NCBI RefSeq assembly: GCF_018343775.1
Contig: NZ_CP074349.1
Span: forward strand, 2,036,001-2,100,000
Length of the DNA stretch: 64,000 bases
Reading direction: 5' to 3'
Source: Pseudomonas cichorii
Lineage (GTDB): Bacteria; Pseudomonadota; Gammaproteobacteria; Pseudomonadales; Pseudomonadaceae
Shown: one piece after another, positions 1 to 14,043 of the stretch
Layout of the letters: every line of letters starts with the position of its first letter
How positions within the stretch are numbered: position 1 is the stretch's first letter
Made by a program: the position numbers and the translations under genes
The notes under the pieces: model-generated
Database searches by the model: none
Told to the model about the DNA's origin: nothing
The model's input: only the letters and a program-made list of their open reading frames with translations

Positions 1-1
1 T

Positions 2-64
2 TCTCGCAGCCTGTTTGACCTTGGCAAACGTCTCGGCGGCCTGGTCGCCCAGTTCCGCGTCTGA
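2..64 (+). CDS. C-terminal end of an unidentified gene
   Basis: An open frame enters from the left edge at base 2 and stops with TGA at 62-64, giving only the last 20 residues, which end in GLVAQFRV. It converges on nuoN and is followed directly by a REP doublet, as expected at the 3' end of a gene. The fragment is too short to assign a family; that it is coding is inferred from the open frame and the position of the repeat. Confidence 0.35.
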   Translation, partial: SRSLFDLGKRLGGLVAQFRV

Positions 65-71
65 CCAAAAC

Positions 72-161
72 GTAGGAGCCAATTTATTCGCGAGACGGCA
101 ATTCCAAACGATGAATATGTATTGGATGCACTGACTTTTCGCGAATGAGTTCGCTCCTGTA
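72..161. repeat. REP doublet (REPIN-like inverted pair)
   Basis: Two inverted REP-like units: GTAGGAGCCAATTTATTCGC at the left and TTCGCGAATGAGTTCGCTCC near the right, about 45 bases apart. This is the common Pseudomonas REP core (GGAGCGAAT...ATTCGCGA). It sits between two convergent genes, the usual location. Related doublets occur near 45.5 and 58.0 kb. Confidence 0.75.
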
Positions 162-165
162 AGCC

Positions 166-196
166 AAAAAAAACCCTGCCGAAGCAGGGTTTTTTG
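166..196 (-). terminator. Rho-independent terminator of the nuo operon
   Basis: Stem AAACCCTGC (171-179) pairs with GCAGGGTTT (184-192) around a CGAA loop, with a run of A on the left and T on the right. It can act on both strands; on the minus strand it lies 12 bases after the nuoN stop. Confidence 0.85.
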
Positions 197-207
197 TTTA
201 TTACCGA

Positions 208-1671
208 TCAGCCTGCCAAGGCTGCATTCAGCACCAGATCCAGCAACGGTTGTGGGTACACACCCAGTACGAAGGTCAGGATGGCGACAGCCAGCAGCAT
301 CACGCCGCCTGTACGCTGTGCCCAGTTGAAGGCCGCATCATGGCGAGGCAGCTTGTTGTCGACCAGATACATCGTGACCATCACACGCAGGTAGTAGAAC
401 ACGCCGATGGCGCTACCCAGAACCAGCGCACCGATCAGCCACCACAGGTGCGATTCAACGCCGGTGGCGATGATGTAGAACTTGCCGATGAAGCCAGCCG
501 TCAGCGGAATACCCGCCAGAGACAGCATCATCAGGGTCATGACCGCAGTCAGGTACGGACGGCGCCAGAACAGGCCGCGGTACTCGAACATCGCATCGGC
601 ATCGCGGCCGCTGTACGGCGAGGACATCATGGTGATTACACCGAAGCTGCCCAGCGAGGTCAGTACATAGGTCGCCAGATAGACACCGATTGCCTCAACG
701 GCCATGCCTTTACTGGCAACCAGCGCGATCATCAGGTAACCGAAGTGGGCGATGGACGAATAACCCAGCAGACGCTTGAGGTTGTTCTGGGTCAGCGCCA
801 GCAGGTTACCGACCAGGATCGAAGCCACGGCGATTACGGCCAGGACGTCATGCAATACGCCACTGCTGGCTGCCGGGGAAATCTGGAACAGACGCACCAG
901 CACAGCGAAAACCGCGACCTTGCTGGCGGTTGCCAGGAAAGCAGCAACCGGGGCAGGGGCGCCCTCGTATACGTCCGGTGTCCACAGGTGGAACGGGACC
1001 AGCGACAGTTTGAATGCCAGACCCACAACCATCATGCCAAGACCCAGGCTGGCAAGCGGGCTGGGCATGCCTGTAGCGGCAATCGCCTTGCCGATACCAT
1101 CGAAGCTCAGGCTGCCTGCCTCTGCGTACAACAGCGCCATACCGAACAGCAGGAACGCCGAGCCGGCTGCCGAAAGCACCATGTACTTGATGCCGCCTTC
1201 CAGCGAGCGCTTGTTGAAGAAGGCGTAGGCGACCAGACCGTAGACAGGTACCGACAGCAGTTCCAGGCCGATGAACAGGCCAGCCAGATGCTTGGCACTC
1301 ACCAGTACCAGACCGCCGGCCGCAGCCAGCAGGATCAGCAGGTAAAGCTCTTCACGGTTGCCCGGATAGCCTTTCTTGTCGTCGCCCAGATAGGCGTGCG
1401 CCATTGTCACGCATGCCAGGGTCGAGGCAAGGATGATTGCCATGTACAGGCAGGCGAAGCTGTCGATCTGCAGCAATGGCGTCACGGCCAGTGGCGCGAC
1501 TTTCAGGGCTGGGTAAATCGACAGCAATGCCAGGTTGAGCCCTGCTACGGATAGCAGGAATGTTTGCGAGTGATTGCGGCACCATGCGATTGCCAGCATC
1601 ACCACCACGATGGTGAGGCTGGTAATCAGCAGTGGGGCAAGCGCAATAAAGTGTTGAATCGTCAGGTCCAT
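208..1671 (-). CDS. nuoN: NADH-quinone oxidoreductase subunit N
   Basis: Membrane subunit of complex I, one of three antiporter-like proton-translocating subunits. The 487 residues are almost entirely hydrophobic with about 14 predicted helices, the normal size for NuoN. The proton-antiporter core is visible in the middle: the segment with [16 protein letters not shown] and, after it, the helix with [13 protein letters not shown], whose lysine belongs to the conserved proton path. It is the last gene of the operon, starts with ATG 7 bases after nuoM and is followed by a strong terminator. Hydrophilic shadow frames on the other strand are not genes. Confidence 0.97.
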   Translation of the reverse strand: MDLTIQHFIALAPLLITSLTIVVVMLAIAWCRNHSQTFLLSVAGLNLALLSIYPALKVAPLAVTPLLQIDSFACLYMAIILASTLACVTMAHAYLGDDKKGYPGNREELYLLILLAAAGGLVLVSAKHLAGLFIGLELLSVPVYGLVAYAFFNKRSLEGGIKYMVLSAAGSAFLLFGMALLYAEAGSLSFDGIGKAIAATGMPSPLASLGLGMMVVGLAFKLSLVPFHLWTPDVYEGAPAPVAAFLATASKVAVFAVLVRLFQISPAASSGVLHDVLAVIAVASILVGNLLALTQNNLKRLLGYSSIAHFGYLMIALVASKGMAVEAIGVYLATYVLTSLGSFGVITMMSSPYSGRDADAMFEYRGLFWRRPYLTAVMTLMMLSLAGIPLTAGFIGKFYIIATGVESHLWWLIGALVLGSAIGVFYYLRVMVTMYLVDNKLPRHDAAFNWAQRTGGVMLLAVAILTFVLGVYPQPLLDLVLNAALAG

Positions 1672-1678
1672 AGCGCTC

Positions 1679-3211
1679 TTACCGGGCCGAAGCGAGTTGA
1701 GTGAAGGCAGTGCCTAGCCATTGCTGCACGCCGTGCATGGTCGCTGCCGAAGTATCGAGGAACGGCTGCGGGTAAACCCCCAGCACGATCAGCAATACGG
1801 CAAGGCCCAGCACCATGATCAATTCCCGTCCATCCATGCCCTTGAGGATTTCCTCGGACTTGGAAGGGCCAAAGTAGGCGCGGTGGATCATGATCAGCGA
1901 GTAGACAGAACCGAACACCAGACCGGAAGTGGCGATGGCCGTGATCCATGGGGAGTGAACGAAAGCACCCAGCAGGATCAGGAACTCACCGACGAAGTTG
2001 CCTGTGCCCGGCAGACCCAGAGACGCGGCCGCGAAGAACAGGCTGATGGCCGGCAGGTAAGCGATGCGTGACCACAGGCCACCCATCTCACGCATGTCGC
2101 GGGTATGCAGACGCTCGTACAGCTGACCACTGAGGATAAACAGCGCAGCGGCCGACAGACCGTGGGCAATCATCTGGATCACCACGCCCTGCAAGGCGTG
2201 CTGGCTGCCGGAGTAGATACCGATCAGGACGAAGCCCATGTGCGAGACGCTGGAGAACGCGATCAGACGCTTGATATCGGTCTGGGCGAACGCCAGGAAA
2301 GCACCGTAGAAGATACCGACCAGGCCGAGGGTCATTGCAATCGGTGCGAACTCTGCCGAAGCGTTGGGGAACAGCGGCAGGGCGAAGCGCAGCAGACCGT
2401 AGGCAGCGGTTTTCAGCAGGATACCGGCCAGGTCGACGGAACCGGCAGTCGGGGCCTGGGCGTGAGCGTCCGGCAGCCAGGAGTGCAGCGGCACTACCGG
2501 CAGCTTCACCGCGAAAGCGATGAAGAAGCCCAGCATCAGGATGTACTCGGTGCCCGGAGCCAGTCTGGTCTTCAGCAGATCGGCGTAAGCGAAAGTGATC
2601 ACGCCGGTCTGGTTGAAGTGAACCAGTACCAGACCCAGAATCGCCACCAGCATGATCAGGCCGCTGGCCTGGGTGAAGATGAAGAACTTGGTTGCCGCGT
2701 AGATTCGTGTCTTCTTGCCGTCCGATGAACTATGACCCCAGAGCGCGATGAGGAAATACATCGGCACCAGCATCATTTCCCAGAAGAAGAAGAACAGGAA
2801 CAGGTCGATGGCCAGGAACACGCCAACCACACCGCCGAGAATCCACATCAGGTTGAGGTGGAAGAAGCCGACGTTGCGCTGGATTTCCTTCCAGGAACAC
2901 AGCACGGACAACACGCCGAGCAGACCGGTCAGCATGATCATCAGCAGCGACAGGCCATCCAGCGCCAGATGCAGGCTGATGCCGAAGCGTGAAATCCACT
3001 GTTGGTGGAATTCCAGGGTCCAGGTCGGGTCAGCGCCAGGGGCCGGAGACAGGGTGTAGTCACCGACGCCCCACAGCCACAGGCCGATACCGAGCAACAG
3101 AGACATGGTCAGCAGCGCGATCCAGCGTGGCAGTGTGGCGCTTACGCGCTCACACAGCCAGCACAGCAGGCCGCCGATAAAGGGGATCAGGATTAGCCAA
3201 GGCAGAATCAT
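1679..3211 (-). CDS. nuoM: NADH-quinone oxidoreductase subunit M
   Basis: Second antiporter-like proton-pumping subunit of complex I, 510 residues, polytopic. Near the middle it carries [20 protein letters not shown], the family signature, and the following lysine-bearing helix. The N-terminal glutamate found in proton-pumping subunits lies in [20 protein letters not shown]. It lies between nuoL and nuoN in the standard order, with short spacers that imply one transcript. Confidence 0.97.
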   Translation of the reverse strand: MILPWLILIPFIGGLLCWLCERVSATLPRWIALLTMSLLLGIGLWLWGVGDYTLSPAPGADPTWTLEFHQQWISRFGISLHLALDGLSLLMIMLTGLLGVLSVLCSWKEIQRNVGFFHLNLMWILGGVVGVFLAIDLFLFFFFWEMMLVPMYFLIALWGHSSSDGKKTRIYAATKFFIFTQASGLIMLVAILGLVLVHFNQTGVITFAYADLLKTRLAPGTEYILMLGFFIAFAVKLPVVPLHSWLPDAHAQAPTAGSVDLAGILLKTAAYGLLRFALPLFPNASAEFAPIAMTLGLVGIFYGAFLAFAQTDIKRLIAFSSVSHMGFVLIGIYSGSQHALQGVVIQMIAHGLSAAALFILSGQLYERLHTRDMREMGGLWSRIAYLPAISLFFAAASLGLPGTGNFVGEFLILLGAFVHSPWITAIATSGLVFGSVYSLIMIHRAYFGPSKSEEILKGMDGRELIMVLGLAVLLIVLGVYPQPFLDTSAATMHGVQQWLGTAFTQLASAR

Positions 3212-3250
3212 GACGGGCTCAATTCCTTTCGCAAATTCGCAAGGTTCATG

Positions 3251-5104
3251 TCAGACCGCAACCAGAACGACGGCACCAAGTACCAGAACGGCACCCACGG
3301 CTATCGAGGCAGCATACCAACGCAACTGGCCGGTCTCGGTACGGCTCATGGTCACATGGCCTCCCTTGACCAGACGCGGGATCAAACCGATGGTGCGGTC
3401 GAACGGATCGCTACGCAGCACATGGCTGATCGCCAGATAAGGTTTGACGAACAGCTTGTCGTAGATCCAGTCGAAGCCCCATGCAGCGAACCACCAGGCT
3501 GACAGGAGACGGCCAGGGCCGCTGTTGGCGATAGCGGTTACCAGACGACGCTTGCCCAGGAACAGCAAGGCCGCCAGCAGGATACCGGCCAGGGCAATGG
3601 CGCCCGAGGCGATTTCCAGACTGTGCTTGGCATCTCCACCGGCATGACCAACGCTTTGTGGCAGAACACCTGCCAGTGGCGGGGTGATCATTGCGCCAAT
3701 GAAAGTCGACAGCACGATCAGCACCGACAGAGGCAGCCAGTGAGCGATGCCATGACCGGCATGGGCTTCGGTCTTGGCTTCACCATGGAACGCGATGAAG
3801 ATCAGGCGGAAGGTGTAGATCGAGGTCATGAACGCGCCGGCCAGACCTGCATACAGCAGACCGTTGTTACCGCTGGCGAAAGCTTCCCAGAGGATTTCGT
3901 CCTTGGAGTAGAAACCGGCTGTCAGCAGCGGCAGGGCAGCGAGGGCGGCACCACCGACGATGAAGCTGGCGTAGGCCAGAGGCAGTTTCTTCCACAGGCC
4001 ACCCATCTTGAAGATGTTCTGCTCGTGGTGGCAGGCAACGATCACCGCACCGGAAGCAAGGAACAGCAGCGCCTTGAAGAAGGCGTGGGTCATCAGGTGG
4101 AAGATCGCGCCTTCCCAGGCACCAACGCCCAGGGCCAGGAACATGTAGCCGATCTGGCTCATGGTCGAGTAGGCGAGGATACGTTTGATGTCGGTTTGTA
4201 CCAGTGCTGCGAAACCTGCCAGAACCAGAGTCACGCCGCCGACAACGCCGACCAGATGCAGAATGTCCGGAGCCAGGGCGAACAGGCCGTGGGTACGGGC
4301 AATCAGATAAACGCCTGCCGTTACCATGGTTGCTGCGTGGATCAGTGCCGAAACCGGAGTAGGGCCGGCCATCGCATCTGCCAGCCAGGTTTGCAGCGGC
4401 AGTTGTGCGGATTTACCGACAGCGCCGCCCAGCAGCATCAGGGTTGCCAGCACGATCCAGAAGTCGCCGACCTTGAAGTGCTCAGGAGCACGAACCAGCA
4501 GTTCCTGAATGTTCAGCGTACCCAGTTGCTGGAACAGGATGAACAGGCCGATGGCCATGAACACGTCGCCGATGCGGGTCACGATGAAGGCTTTCAGTGC
4601 TGCGTTACCGTTGTTGCGGTTGCTGTAGTAGAAACCGATCAACAGATAGCTGCACAGGCCCACGCCTTCCCAACCGAAGTAGATGAACAGCAGGTTGTCT
4701 CCCAGGATCAGGAACAACATGCTGGCAATGAACAGGTTGGTGTAGGAGAAGAAGCGCGAGTAACCAGCTTCACCGCGCATGTACCAGGACGCGAACAGGT
4801 GGATCAGGAAGCCCACGCCAACCACAACGCCGAGCATGGTGACCGATAGGCCATCCAGATACAGCGCGAAGTTGGGAGTGAAGCCATCCACGTTCATCCA
4901 TTGCCACAGCACCTGGGTGTAACGACCACCCTCCGGCGGTGCAACGTTGAATTGCCAGATGACCCAGGCCGTGACCAGCGCTGAAAGGCCGATGGAGCCG
5001 ACACCGATCAGGGCTGCGAGGTTTTCCGAGATGCGTCCACGGGAGAACGACAGCAGCAGAAAGCCGATCAGGGGAAATACGAAAGTGAGAAAGAGTAGGT
5101 TCAT
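3251..5104 (-). CDS. nuoL: NADH-quinone oxidoreductase subunit L
   Basis: Largest antiporter-like subunit of complex I (617 residues), which in the family carries the long lateral helix along the membrane arm. The signature [20 protein letters not shown] and the N-terminal [20 protein letters not shown] (with the conserved glutamate) are present, and the C-terminal third keeps the extended hydrophobic and linker segments. Its ATG overlaps the nuoK stop by four bases (ATGA), so translation is probably coupled. A 39-base gap separates it from nuoM. Confidence 0.97.
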   Translation of the reverse strand: MNLLFLTFVFPLIGFLLLSFSRGRISENLAALIGVGSIGLSALVTAWVIWQFNVAPPEGGRYTQVLWQWMNVDGFTPNFALYLDGLSVTMLGVVVGVGFLIHLFASWYMRGEAGYSRFFSYTNLFIASMLFLILGDNLLFIYFGWEGVGLCSYLLIGFYYSNRNNGNAALKAFIVTRIGDVFMAIGLFILFQQLGTLNIQELLVRAPEHFKVGDFWIVLATLMLLGGAVGKSAQLPLQTWLADAMAGPTPVSALIHAATMVTAGVYLIARTHGLFALAPDILHLVGVVGGVTLVLAGFAALVQTDIKRILAYSTMSQIGYMFLALGVGAWEGAIFHLMTHAFFKALLFLASGAVIVACHHEQNIFKMGGLWKKLPLAYASFIVGGAALAALPLLTAGFYSKDEILWEAFASGNNGLLYAGLAGAFMTSIYTFRLIFIAFHGEAKTEAHAGHGIAHWLPLSVLIVLSTFIGAMITPPLAGVLPQSVGHAGGDAKHSLEIASGAIALAGILLAALLFLGKRRLVTAIANSGPGRLLSAWWFAAWGFDWIYDKLFVKPYLAISHVLRSDPFDRTIGLIPRLVKGGHVTMSRTETGQLRWYAASIAVGAVLVLGAVVLVAV

Positions 5105-5409
5105 CCGCGCATCTCGCTGGCAGCATCGATATCGAGAGTGTGGAAGCGGCGATACAGCTGCATCAGGATCGCCAGGCCAATACTGGCCTCGGCAGCAGCG
5201 AGGGTGATCACCAGAATGAACATGACCTGTCCATCCGGCTGTGCCCAGCGGCTACCGGCAACGACGAACGCCAGAGCAGATGCGTTCATCATGATCTCCA
5301 GGCTCATCAACACAAAAAGAATGTTGCGGCGCACTATCAGGCCGACCAGGCCAAGACAGAACAGCACCCCGGCGACCGCCAGGCCATGTTCCAGAGGGAT
5401 AGCATTCAT
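5101..5409 (-). CDS. nuoK: NADH-quinone oxidoreductase subunit K
   Basis: Small membrane subunit of complex I, 102 residues with three helices, the typical size. Two conserved helix glutamates of the proton path can be seen, in [14 protein letters not shown] and in [12 protein letters not shown]. Start and stop overlap the neighbouring genes by four bases on both sides (nuoJ upstream, nuoL downstream), a tightly coupled arrangement. Confidence 0.97.
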   Translation of the reverse strand: MNAIPLEHGLAVAGVLFCLGLVGLIVRRNILFVLMSLEIMMNASALAFVVAGSRWAQPDGQVMFILVITLAAAEASIGLAILMQLYRRFHTLDIDAASEMRG

Positions 5410-5915
5410 TGGCTTGGCTCCTTGGTGTCGGTGCGGCCCAGATGGAAAGCCGTCACGGCTGCTGCAAGCAGCAGCATCGAGGCAAGTTCCACCACCAGCA
5501 GATAAGGCCCGAACAGGCTGATACCGACTGCCTTGGCGTCGACTGTGGTGTGACCGACGCCAGCGCCGGTCGGGTTGGCGAACAAGACGTACAGCAGTTC
5601 AGCCAGCAGCAGAGTGCCAAGAATCACCGGTCCCACCCAGATACCGGGCTTGAGCCACGCACGTTCCTGCTGAACCGAGGCCGGGCCCAGGTTCAGCATC
5701 ATCACCACAAACACGAACAGGACCATGATTGCGCCCGCGTAGGCGATGACTTCCAGAACGCCGGCGAAAGGAGCGCCGAGGCTGAAAAAGGTCATTGCCA
5801 CCGCGATCAGCGAAATGATCAGGTAGAGCAGGGCGTGCACCGGGTTCGTGTTCGTGATCACCCGCAGGGTGGACACGACGGCGATGCCGGATGCGAAATA
5901 GAAAGCGAATTCCAT
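5406..5915 (-). CDS. nuoJ: NADH-quinone oxidoreductase subunit J
   Basis: Membrane subunit of complex I, 169 residues with about five helices. The segment [20 protein letters not shown] matches the family's conserved third helix, whose rearrangement couples quinone reduction to proton pumping in other organisms. The start ATG lies 10 bases after nuoI; the stop overlaps nuoK by four bases. Confidence 0.96.
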   Translation of the reverse strand: MEFAFYFASGIAVVSTLRVITNTNPVHALLYLIISLIAVAMTFFSLGAPFAGVLEVIAYAGAIMVLFVFVVMMLNLGPASVQQERAWLKPGIWVGPVILGTLLLAELLYVLFANPTGAGVGHTTVDAKAVGISLFGPYLLVVELASMLLLAAAVTAFHLGRTDTKEPSQ

Positions 5916-5925
5916 CTTTACTTCC

Positions 5926-6474
5926 TTAAGGCAGCAAGCTCTTGACGTTGATCGGCTCGGCTTCGTTCTGTGCAGAGCCCTTGGGCTTGCCAGCGATGGC
6001 CATACCGGCGACGCGATAGAAGTTATAGTCAGGGTTTTTGCCGGGGCCGGAGATCAGCAGATCTTCTTTCTCGTACACCAGATCCTGACGTTTGAACTCG
6101 GCCATCTCGAAATCCGGTGTCAGCTGGATTGCGGTGGTCGGGCAGGCTTCTTCGCACAGGCCGCAGAAAATGCAACGCGAGAAGTTGATGCGGAAAAAGT
6201 CCGGGTACCAGCGGCCGTCTTCGGTTTCGGCTTTCTGCAATGAAATGCAACCAACCGGGCAAGCCACGGCGCACAGGTTGCAGGCCACGCAGCGCTCTTC
6301 GCCGTCTGGGTCGCGAGTCAGAACGATACGGCCACGATAGCGTGGTGGCAGATAGACCGGCTCTTCCGGGTATTGCAGGGTGTCGCGTTTGCGGAAGCCG
6401 TGACCGAAAACCATTATCAGGCTGCGCAACTGGGTACCAGTACCCTTAACGATGTCGCCAATATATTTGAACAT
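5926..6474 (-). CDS. nuoI: NADH-quinone oxidoreductase subunit I (2x[4Fe-4S])
   Basis: Peripheral-arm subunit that carries clusters N6a and N6b toward the quinone site. Two ferredoxin-type motifs are present: [15 protein letters not shown] around residues 60-75 and [12 protein letters not shown] around residues 100-111, eight cysteines in all. Length 182 residues is normal. It follows nuoH by 11 bases. Confidence 0.97.
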   Translation of the reverse strand: MFKYIGDIVKGTGTQLRSLIMVFGHGFRKRDTLQYPEEPVYLPPRYRGRIVLTRDPDGEERCVACNLCAVACPVGCISLQKAETEDGRWYPDFFRINFSRCIFCGLCEEACPTTAIQLTPDFEMAEFKRQDLVYEKEDLLISGPGKNPDYNFYRVAGMAIAGKPKGSAQNEAEPINVKSLLP

Positions 6475-6485
6475 GGGTCAAATCC

Positions 6486-7493
6486 TCACTGAACCGAGCC
6501 TGCCGGTGTGTTCAACAACACAATCGCAGCAGTCACCAGCAAATTGATCAGGGTCAGCGGCAGACAGAATTTCCAGCTGAAGTCCATTACCTGGTCATAG
6601 CGTGGGCGCGGGATAGAGGCGCGCAGCAGGATGAACAGCATGATGAAGAACGCAGTCTTCAGGGCGAACCAGACGAAGGACAGTTGCGGCAGAATGCCGA
6701 ACGGGCCATGCCAGCCGCCGAAGAACAGGGTCACCAGCAGCGCCGAGATCAGGATGATCCCGATGTACTCGCCCACGAAGAACATGCCCCATTTCATGCC
6801 GGCATATTCAATGTGGTAACCGTCGGCCAGTTCCTGCTCCGCTTCCGGCTGGTCGAAGGGGTGACGGTGAGTCACTGCAACGCCTGCGATGAAGAACGTA
6901 CAGAAGCCGAAGAACTGCGGAATGATGAACCACAGGTTCTGTGCCTGATATTCAACGATGTCGCGCATGTTGAACGAGCCGACCTGAACCACGATGCCCA
7001 TCAGCGCCAGACCCATGAACACTTCATAGGATACGGTTTGCGCCGAAGCACGCAGACTGCCCAGCAGGGCGTACTTGTTGTTACTCGACCAGCCGGCGAA
7101 CAGCACGGCATAGACCGAAAGACCGGCCATGGCAAAGAAGAACAGCAAGCCGATGTTCAGGTCCGCCACGCCCCAGGTCGGGGTGATCGGGATGATTGCG
7201 AAGGCAATCAGCAAGGCGCTCATGGCCACGATCGGTGCCAGGGTGAAAATCACCTTGTCGGCAAACGGCGGTGTCCAGTCTTCCTTGAAGAACATTTTCA
7301 GCATGTCGGCAGCGATCTGGAACATGCCGAACGGGCCAACACGGTTCGGACCGTAACGGTCCTGCCACCAGCCCAGCAGGCGACGTTCGACGAAGCTCAA
7401 CAGTGCGCCGCAGACCACAACGGCCAGCAGCACGACGATGGCTTTGAGGACCGCGAAGAGGGTGTCGATCACATCAGGAGTGAGCCAGCTCAT
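6486..7493 (-). CDS. nuoH: NADH-quinone oxidoreductase subunit H
   Basis: Membrane subunit that forms much of the quinone chamber, 335 residues with about eight helices. Family signatures are visible: [19 protein letters not shown] near residue 37 and [20 protein letters not shown] near residue 215, the acidic loop of the quinone-proton coupling region. The ATG overlaps the nuoG stop by four bases. Confidence 0.97.
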   Translation of the reverse strand: MSWLTPDVIDTLFAVLKAIVVLLAVVVCGALLSFVERRLLGWWQDRYGPNRVGPFGMFQIAADMLKMFFKEDWTPPFADKVIFTLAPIVAMSALLIAFAIIPITPTWGVADLNIGLLFFFAMAGLSVYAVLFAGWSSNNKYALLGSLRASAQTVSYEVFMGLALMGIVVQVGSFNMRDIVEYQAQNLWFIIPQFFGFCTFFIAGVAVTHRHPFDQPEAEQELADGYHIEYAGMKWGMFFVGEYIGIILISALLVTLFFGGWHGPFGILPQLSFVWFALKTAFFIMLFILLRASIPRPRYDQVMDFSWKFCLPLTLINLLVTAAIVLLNTPAGSVQ

Positions 7494-10204
7494 TGTGCTG
7501 CCTCCTGAAGACCGTCAACCGTCTTGCCGAAGACCGCGGCAGGAATACCTGCCAGACCTACCGGCAATGCCACCAGACCTGCACCCAGTTCTTCATTGAT
7601 GCGCAGTGGCAGACGCAAGGTCTTGCCGGCAACGTTCAGGGAGAGCAGGGCACCTTCGTTGACACCCAGGCGGTCGGCTTCGGACTTGGCCAGTGCAACA
7701 TAGGCCGCGGGGATGCGTTCCTGAACCGGAGCGGCTTTTGAAGAGTTCTCTTCGCTGCCGAACAGGTGATAGAACGGCACCACTTGCCATGTGCCCTGGG
7801 CAGGCGAGAAGGCGCGTGGGACGCTGGCGAACCAGTTCAGGTTGTCGCCCTGGCTTTCGATCAGGCGAACACCCGGATCACCGGCGCGCAAGTGACCACC
7901 GACTTCGTCCTGGAACTTGTTCCAGGCCTGAGGCGAGTTCCAGCCCGGAGACCAGGCGAAAGGTACTTGCTGACGTGGTTCGGCGGAGCCCGAGTAACCT
8001 TCCATGGAGAAGGAGAACGCGGTGTCCTGGTCTTGCGGAGTACGAGGCTCATGCACGCTGATGTTGGCGCGCATGGCGGTACGGCCGCTGTAACGCAGCG
8101 GTTCGCGGGCCAGCTTCATGCCCTTGATACGGAACGCTGCAGAAGGCGCGGCATCGATGATGCCAGCCAGTTGCGAGCTGCTTTGTGCGCAGGCAGCAGT
8201 GACGTGGTCCAGCTGCGTCCAGTCCACCGGCTTGTTCAGCAGGGTCGCGCGCAGGGCATGCAACCAGCGCCAGCCTTCGTGGACCAGAATGCTGGCGTCC
8301 AGATAAGTTGGATCGAACACCTGGAAGAAGCGCTGGGCGCGGCCTTCCAGACTGACCAGCGTACCGTCGCCTTCAGCGAAGCTGGCTGCTGGCAACACCA
8401 GATGGGCACGGTCGCCCGTGGCAGTCTTCTGATGGTCGGCCACGATCACCACTTTGGCAGCGCTCAGGGCGGCATCGACCTTGGCGGCATCGGTACGGGT
8501 GTACAGATCGTTTTCCAGCACGACGATGGCGTCAGCCTTGCCGTCGATCACGGCCTGCAAGGCGGCATCGACCGACTCGCCACCCAGCAGGGCCAGGCCC
8601 AGGCTGTTGGCTTCCGGCACGATCAGGCTGATGGAGCCTTCTTTCTCCCGCAGTTTCAGAGCCTTGGCGATGTTCGCTGCGGCTTCGATCAGGGCTTTGG
8701 AACCCAGGGAAGTACCGGCAATGATCAGCGGGCGTTTGGCAGCCAGCAGAGAATCGGCAATGCGTTTGGCCAGTTCCAGGGCTTCGGCGTCCAGGCCTTC
8801 GACGGCAGGTGCGCTGGCGTCCAGGGCGTGAGCTACGGCAAAGCCGATACGGGCCAGATCGTCTGGAGCGGCGTGTACACACTCTTCGGCCACATCGTCG
8901 AGTTTTGTTTCAGCCAGGCTGGCGATAAACAGCGGGTTCAGCGCGTGCTGGCCGATGTTTTTCACTGCAGCATTGAGCCATGGCTGTACGCGCATGGCCT
9001 CGGCCATATCTTCCGCCTTGCCCTTGACCGATTGGCGCAGGGCCAGGGCCACACGTGCTGCGGTCTGGGTCAGGTCTTCACCGAGGACGAAAACTGCATC
9101 GTGGTCTTCGATGTCGCGTAGGGTCGGGATCGGCAGCGGGCTGTCTTTGAGCACCTGCGCCACCAGACGGATACGCTCCAGTTCACTGGCTTCGATACCC
9201 GAGTAGAAGTGCTCGGCACCGACCAGTTCGCGCAGCGCGTAGTTGCTTTCCAGGCTGGCGCGTGGCGAGCCGATACCGACGATGTTACGGCCGCGCAGCA
9301 GGTCGGCAGCCGTATCCAGCGCTGCATCCAGGCTCAGCTTGCTGCCGTCTGCCAGCAATGGCTGACGTGGCCTGTCTTCGCGGTTGACGTAGCCATAGCC
9401 GAAGCGGCCACGGTCGCACAGGAAGTACTGGTTCACCGAACCGTTGAAGCGGTTTTCGATGCGACGCAGTTCGCCGTAACGCTCACCGGGGCTTATATTG
9501 CAACCGCTGGAGCAGCCATGGCAGATGCTCGGCGAGAACTGCATGTCCCACTTGCGGTTGTAGCGCTCGGAGTGAGTCTTGTCGGTGAACACACCGGTCG
9601 GGCAGACCTCGGTCAGGTTGCCGGAGAACTCGCTTTCCAGCACGCCATCTTCGACACGGCCGAAGTACACGTTGTCGTGAGCGCCGAAAACGCCCAGGTC
9701 AGTGCCGCCTGCATAGTCGTTATAGAAGCGTACGCAACGGTAGCAGGCGATGCAGCGGTTCATCTCGTGAGCGATGAACGGGCCGAGTTCCTGGTTCTGG
9801 TGGGTGCGTTTGGTGAAGCGGTAACGACGCTCGTTGTGACCGGTCATGACGGTCATGTCTTGCAGGTGGCAGTGACCGCCTTCCTCGCAGACCGGGCAGT
9901 CATGCGGGTGGTTGGTCATCAGCCATTCGACGACACTGGCCCGGAAGGCCTTGGATTCGTCATCGTCGATGGAAATCCAGGTGTTGTCGGTGGCCGGAGT
10001 CATGCAGGACATGACGATGCGACCACGGGTGTCGTTCTCGTCGTTGTACTGCTTGACCGCGCACTGGCGACAGGCGCCAACGCTGCCAAGGGCGGGATGC
10101 CAGCAGAAATAAGGAATGTCGAGGCCCAGCGACAGACATGCCTGTAACAGGTTGTCTGCCCCGTCGACTTCGAGCGCTTTGCCGTCTACGTGGATAGTGG
10201 CCAT
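7490..10204 (-). CDS. nuoG: NADH-quinone oxidoreductase subunit G (iron-sulfur)
   Basis: Large peripheral-arm electron-transfer subunit, 904 residues. The N-terminus is a [2Fe-2S] domain ([15 protein letters not shown]), followed by the His-ligated [4Fe-4S] segment [11 protein letters not shown], a further [4Fe-4S] set (CIACYRC with VCPTGVF), and the extra CHGCSSGC motif that binds cluster N7 in E. coli-type enzymes. The rest is a molybdopterin-oxidoreductase-like domain without an obvious cofactor motif. It is separated from nuoF by an unusually long 133-base spacer; all other joints in the operon are shorter. Confidence 0.97.
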   Translation of the reverse strand: MATIHVDGKALEVDGADNLLQACLSLGLDIPYFCWHPALGSVGACRQCAVKQYNDENDTRGRIVMSCMTPATDNTWISIDDDESKAFRASVVEWLMTNHPHDCPVCEEGGHCHLQDMTVMTGHNERRYRFTKRTHQNQELGPFIAHEMNRCIACYRCVRFYNDYAGGTDLGVFGAHDNVYFGRVEDGVLESEFSGNLTEVCPTGVFTDKTHSERYNRKWDMQFSPSICHGCSSGCNISPGERYGELRRIENRFNGSVNQYFLCDRGRFGYGYVNREDRPRQPLLADGSKLSLDAALDTAADLLRGRNIVGIGSPRASLESNYALRELVGAEHFYSGIEASELERIRLVAQVLKDSPLPIPTLRDIEDHDAVFVLGEDLTQTAARVALALRQSVKGKAEDMAEAMRVQPWLNAAVKNIGQHALNPLFIASLAETKLDDVAEECVHAAPDDLARIGFAVAHALDASAPAVEGLDAEALELAKRIADSLLAAKRPLIIAGTSLGSKALIEAAANIAKALKLREKEGSISLIVPEANSLGLALLGGESVDAALQAVIDGKADAIVVLENDLYTRTDAAKVDAALSAAKVVIVADHQKTATGDRAHLVLPAASFAEGDGTLVSLEGRAQRFFQVFDPTYLDASILVHEGWRWLHALRATLLNKPVDWTQLDHVTAACAQSSSQLAGIIDAAPSAAFRIKGMKLAREPLRYSGRTAMRANISVHEPRTPQDQDTAFSFSMEGYSGSAEPRQQVPFAWSPGWNSPQAWNKFQDEVGGHLRAGDPGVRLIESQGDNLNWFASVPRAFSPAQGTWQVVPFYHLFGSEENSSKAAPVQERIPAAYVALAKSEADRLGVNEGALLSLNVAGKTLRLPLRINEELGAGLVALPVGLAGIPAAVFGKTVDGLQEAAQ

Positions 10205-10337
10205 GGTTCAAAGTTCTTCGTTGGCCCGGTGTCAGCGGGCGTGGCTAATGGAATCTTGTTATTCGTGCGACTCGAAACAGCCTGTGGGGGCGCTGTCGCA
10301 CGATGGATGAAGGGCAGGGCCCTTCACCTTTAAAGGG
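10205..10337 (-). other. nuoF-nuoG spacer with two hairpins
   Basis: This 133-base gap holds two perfect inverted repeats. TCGTGCGAC at 10263-10271 pairs with GTCGCACGA at 10295-10303. GAAGGGC at 10309-10315 pairs with GCCCTTC at 10319-10325. Neither is followed by a T run on the minus strand, so they are not classic terminators. An RNA-stability or attenuation role is only inferred. Confidence 0.5.
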
Positions 10338-11693
10338 TCATGCGCCGACGATGATCGGTCGTGCCTGGGGCGGGACGGCGGCGCTGGTGGGCGCGATGCC
10401 TGCCTCGAACTCCGGGCGGAAATATTTGATCGCGCTGCCCAATGGCTCCACGGCTCCCGGTGCGTGAGCACAGAAGGTCTTGCCTGGGCCGAGGAAGCCG
10501 ACCAGACCGAGCAGCGTCTCGATATCTCCGGCTTGCCCTTCGCCTTTTTCCAGCGCACGCAGGAGCTTGACGCTCCATGGCAGACCGTCGCGGCAAGGGG
10601 TGCAGAAACCGCAGGATTCGCGGGCGAAGAATTCTTCCATGTTGCGCAGCAGGGACACCATGTTGATGCTGTCATCTACCGCCATGGCCAGACCGGTACC
10701 CATACGGGTGCCGACCTTGGCGATGCCGCCAGCGTACATTTGCGCATCCAGGTGTTCAGGCAACAGGAAACCGGTACCGGCGCCACCTGGCTGCCAGCAC
10801 TTGAGTTTGTAGCCATCGCGCATGCCACCGGCATAGTCTTCAAAGAGTTCACGAGCGGTTACGCCGAATGGCAGCTCCCACAGGCCAGGGTTCTTCACTT
10901 TGCCGGAGAAGCCCATCAGCTTGGTGCCGTGGTCTTCACTGCCTTCGCGAGCGAGGGATTTGTACCAGTCGACGCCGTTGCCGATGATGGCTGGTACGTT
11001 GCAGAGGGTTTCGACGTTGTTCACGCAGGTCGGCTTGCCCCACACGCCGACGGCGGCGGGGAAGGGCGGCTTGGAGCGCGGGTTGGCGCGACGGCCTTCC
11101 AGGGAGTTGATCAGTGCGGTTTCTTCACCGCAGATGTAACGCCCGGCGCCGGTGTGGACGAACAGCTCGAAATCGAAGCCGCTGCCCAGGATGTTCTTGC
11201 CCAGCAGGCCGGCTGCCTTGGCTTCTTCCACTGCACGGTTCAGGTGCTTTGCGGCAGTGGTGTACTCGCCGCGCAGGAAGATGTAGCCACGGTAGGTTTT
11301 CAGTGCGCGGGCACTGATCAGCATGCCTTCGATCAGCAGATGGGGCAGTTGCTCCATCAGCATGCGGTCTTTCCAGGTGTTGGGCTCCATTTCATCCGCA
11401 TTGCACAGCAGGTAACGGATGTTCATGGATTCGTCTTTGGGCATCAGGCCCCATTTCACGCCCGTAGGGAAGCCGGCACCGCCGCGTCCCTTGAGGCCGG
11501 CATCCTTGACGGTCTGGACGATATCGTCCTGAGACATGTCGGCGAATGCCTTGCGTGCTGCCGCGTAACCGTTCTTGGCCTGGTACTCGTCGAGCCAGAC
11601 CGGCTCGGCGTCGTCACGCAGACGCCAGGTCAGCGGATGGGTTTCTGCACTGCGCGCGATGCGGTTGGCAGGGCCGAAGGAAGTCAGGGTCAT
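10338..11693 (-). CDS. nuoF: NADH-quinone oxidoreductase subunit F (NADH/FMN site)
   Basis: The subunit that oxidises NADH on FMN, 451 residues. Seen in order: [13 protein letters not shown] (FMN/NADH-binding glycine-rich loop, about residue 70), [19 protein letters not shown] (nucleotide site, about residue 175), and the [4Fe-4S] N3 motif SCGFCTPCR near residue 354 with a fourth cysteine in TFCAH. The ATG overlaps the nuoE stop by four bases, so NuoE and NuoF, which form one module, are translationally coupled. Confidence 0.97.
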   Translation of the reverse strand: MTLTSFGPANRIARSAETHPLTWRLRDDAEPVWLDEYQAKNGYAAARKAFADMSQDDIVQTVKDAGLKGRGGAGFPTGVKWGLMPKDESMNIRYLLCNADEMEPNTWKDRMLMEQLPHLLIEGMLISARALKTYRGYIFLRGEYTTAAKHLNRAVEEAKAAGLLGKNILGSGFDFELFVHTGAGRYICGEETALINSLEGRRANPRSKPPFPAAVGVWGKPTCVNNVETLCNVPAIIGNGVDWYKSLAREGSEDHGTKLMGFSGKVKNPGLWELPFGVTARELFEDYAGGMRDGYKLKCWQPGGAGTGFLLPEHLDAQMYAGGIAKVGTRMGTGLAMAVDDSINMVSLLRNMEEFFARESCGFCTPCRDGLPWSVKLLRALEKGEGQAGDIETLLGLVGFLGPGKTFCAHAPGAVEPLGSAIKYFRPEFEAGIAPTSAAVPPQARPIIVGA

Positions 11694-12187
11694 ACGTAGC
11701 CCTCCAGCAGTTTGGCGACGCCAGCAGGCTGTACGTCACCGAAAGTGTCGTCGTCGATCATCAGTGCCGGAGCCTTGTCGCAGTTGCCCAGGCAGCAGAC
11801 CGGCAGCAGCGTGAAGCGGCCGTCGGGAGTGGTCTGGCCCAGGCCGATGCCCAGCTTGCTCTGGATTTCGCCAACCACAGACTCATGGCCGCCGATGTAG
11901 CAGACCATACTGTCGCAGACGCGAATGATGTGACGGCCGACCGGCTGACGGAAGATCTGGCTGTAGAACGTTGCCACACCTTCGACATCGCTGGCTGGAA
12001 TGCCAAGAATCTCGCCGATCGCGTAGATGGCACCATCCGGCACCCAGCCACGTTCCTTCTGGACGATCTTGAGGGCTTCGATGGACGCCGCGCGGGAGTC
12101 TTCGTAGTGATGCAGCTCGTGCTCGATGGCCGAGCGTTCGGTTTCGCTCAGGGCGAAACGGTCTGTCTGGATAAGCGTGCTGTTCAT
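11690..12187 (-). CDS. nuoE: NADH-quinone oxidoreductase subunit E ([2Fe-2S])
   Basis: Thioredoxin-fold partner of NuoF, 165 residues, carrying cluster N1a. Four cysteine ligands in the family spacing are visible: C-x4-C in [10 protein letters not shown] and C-x3-C in CLGNC. It starts 2 bases after nuoCD and overlaps nuoF by four bases. Confidence 0.97.
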   Translation of the reverse strand: MNSTLIQTDRFALSETERSAIEHELHHYEDSRAASIEALKIVQKERGWVPDGAIYAIGEILGIPASDVEGVATFYSQIFRQPVGRHIIRVCDSMVCYIGGHESVVGEIQSKLGIGLGQTTPDGRFTLLPVCCLGNCDKAPALMIDDDTFGDVQPAGVAKLLEGYV

Positions 12188-12189
12188 GC

Positions 12190-13980
<1,791 letters not shown>

Positions 13981-14043
13981 TCACTTCGGTCAACGTACAG
14001 AATCAACCCGTTCTTGTCTTTTTTATAAGAAGAACGGGCTGGA

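Noticed and set aside
7766..9121. 451-residue plus-strand ORF inside nuoG
   Set aside because: Long antisense frames are common in GC-rich Pseudomonas genes; NuoG motifs on the minus strand are unambiguous.
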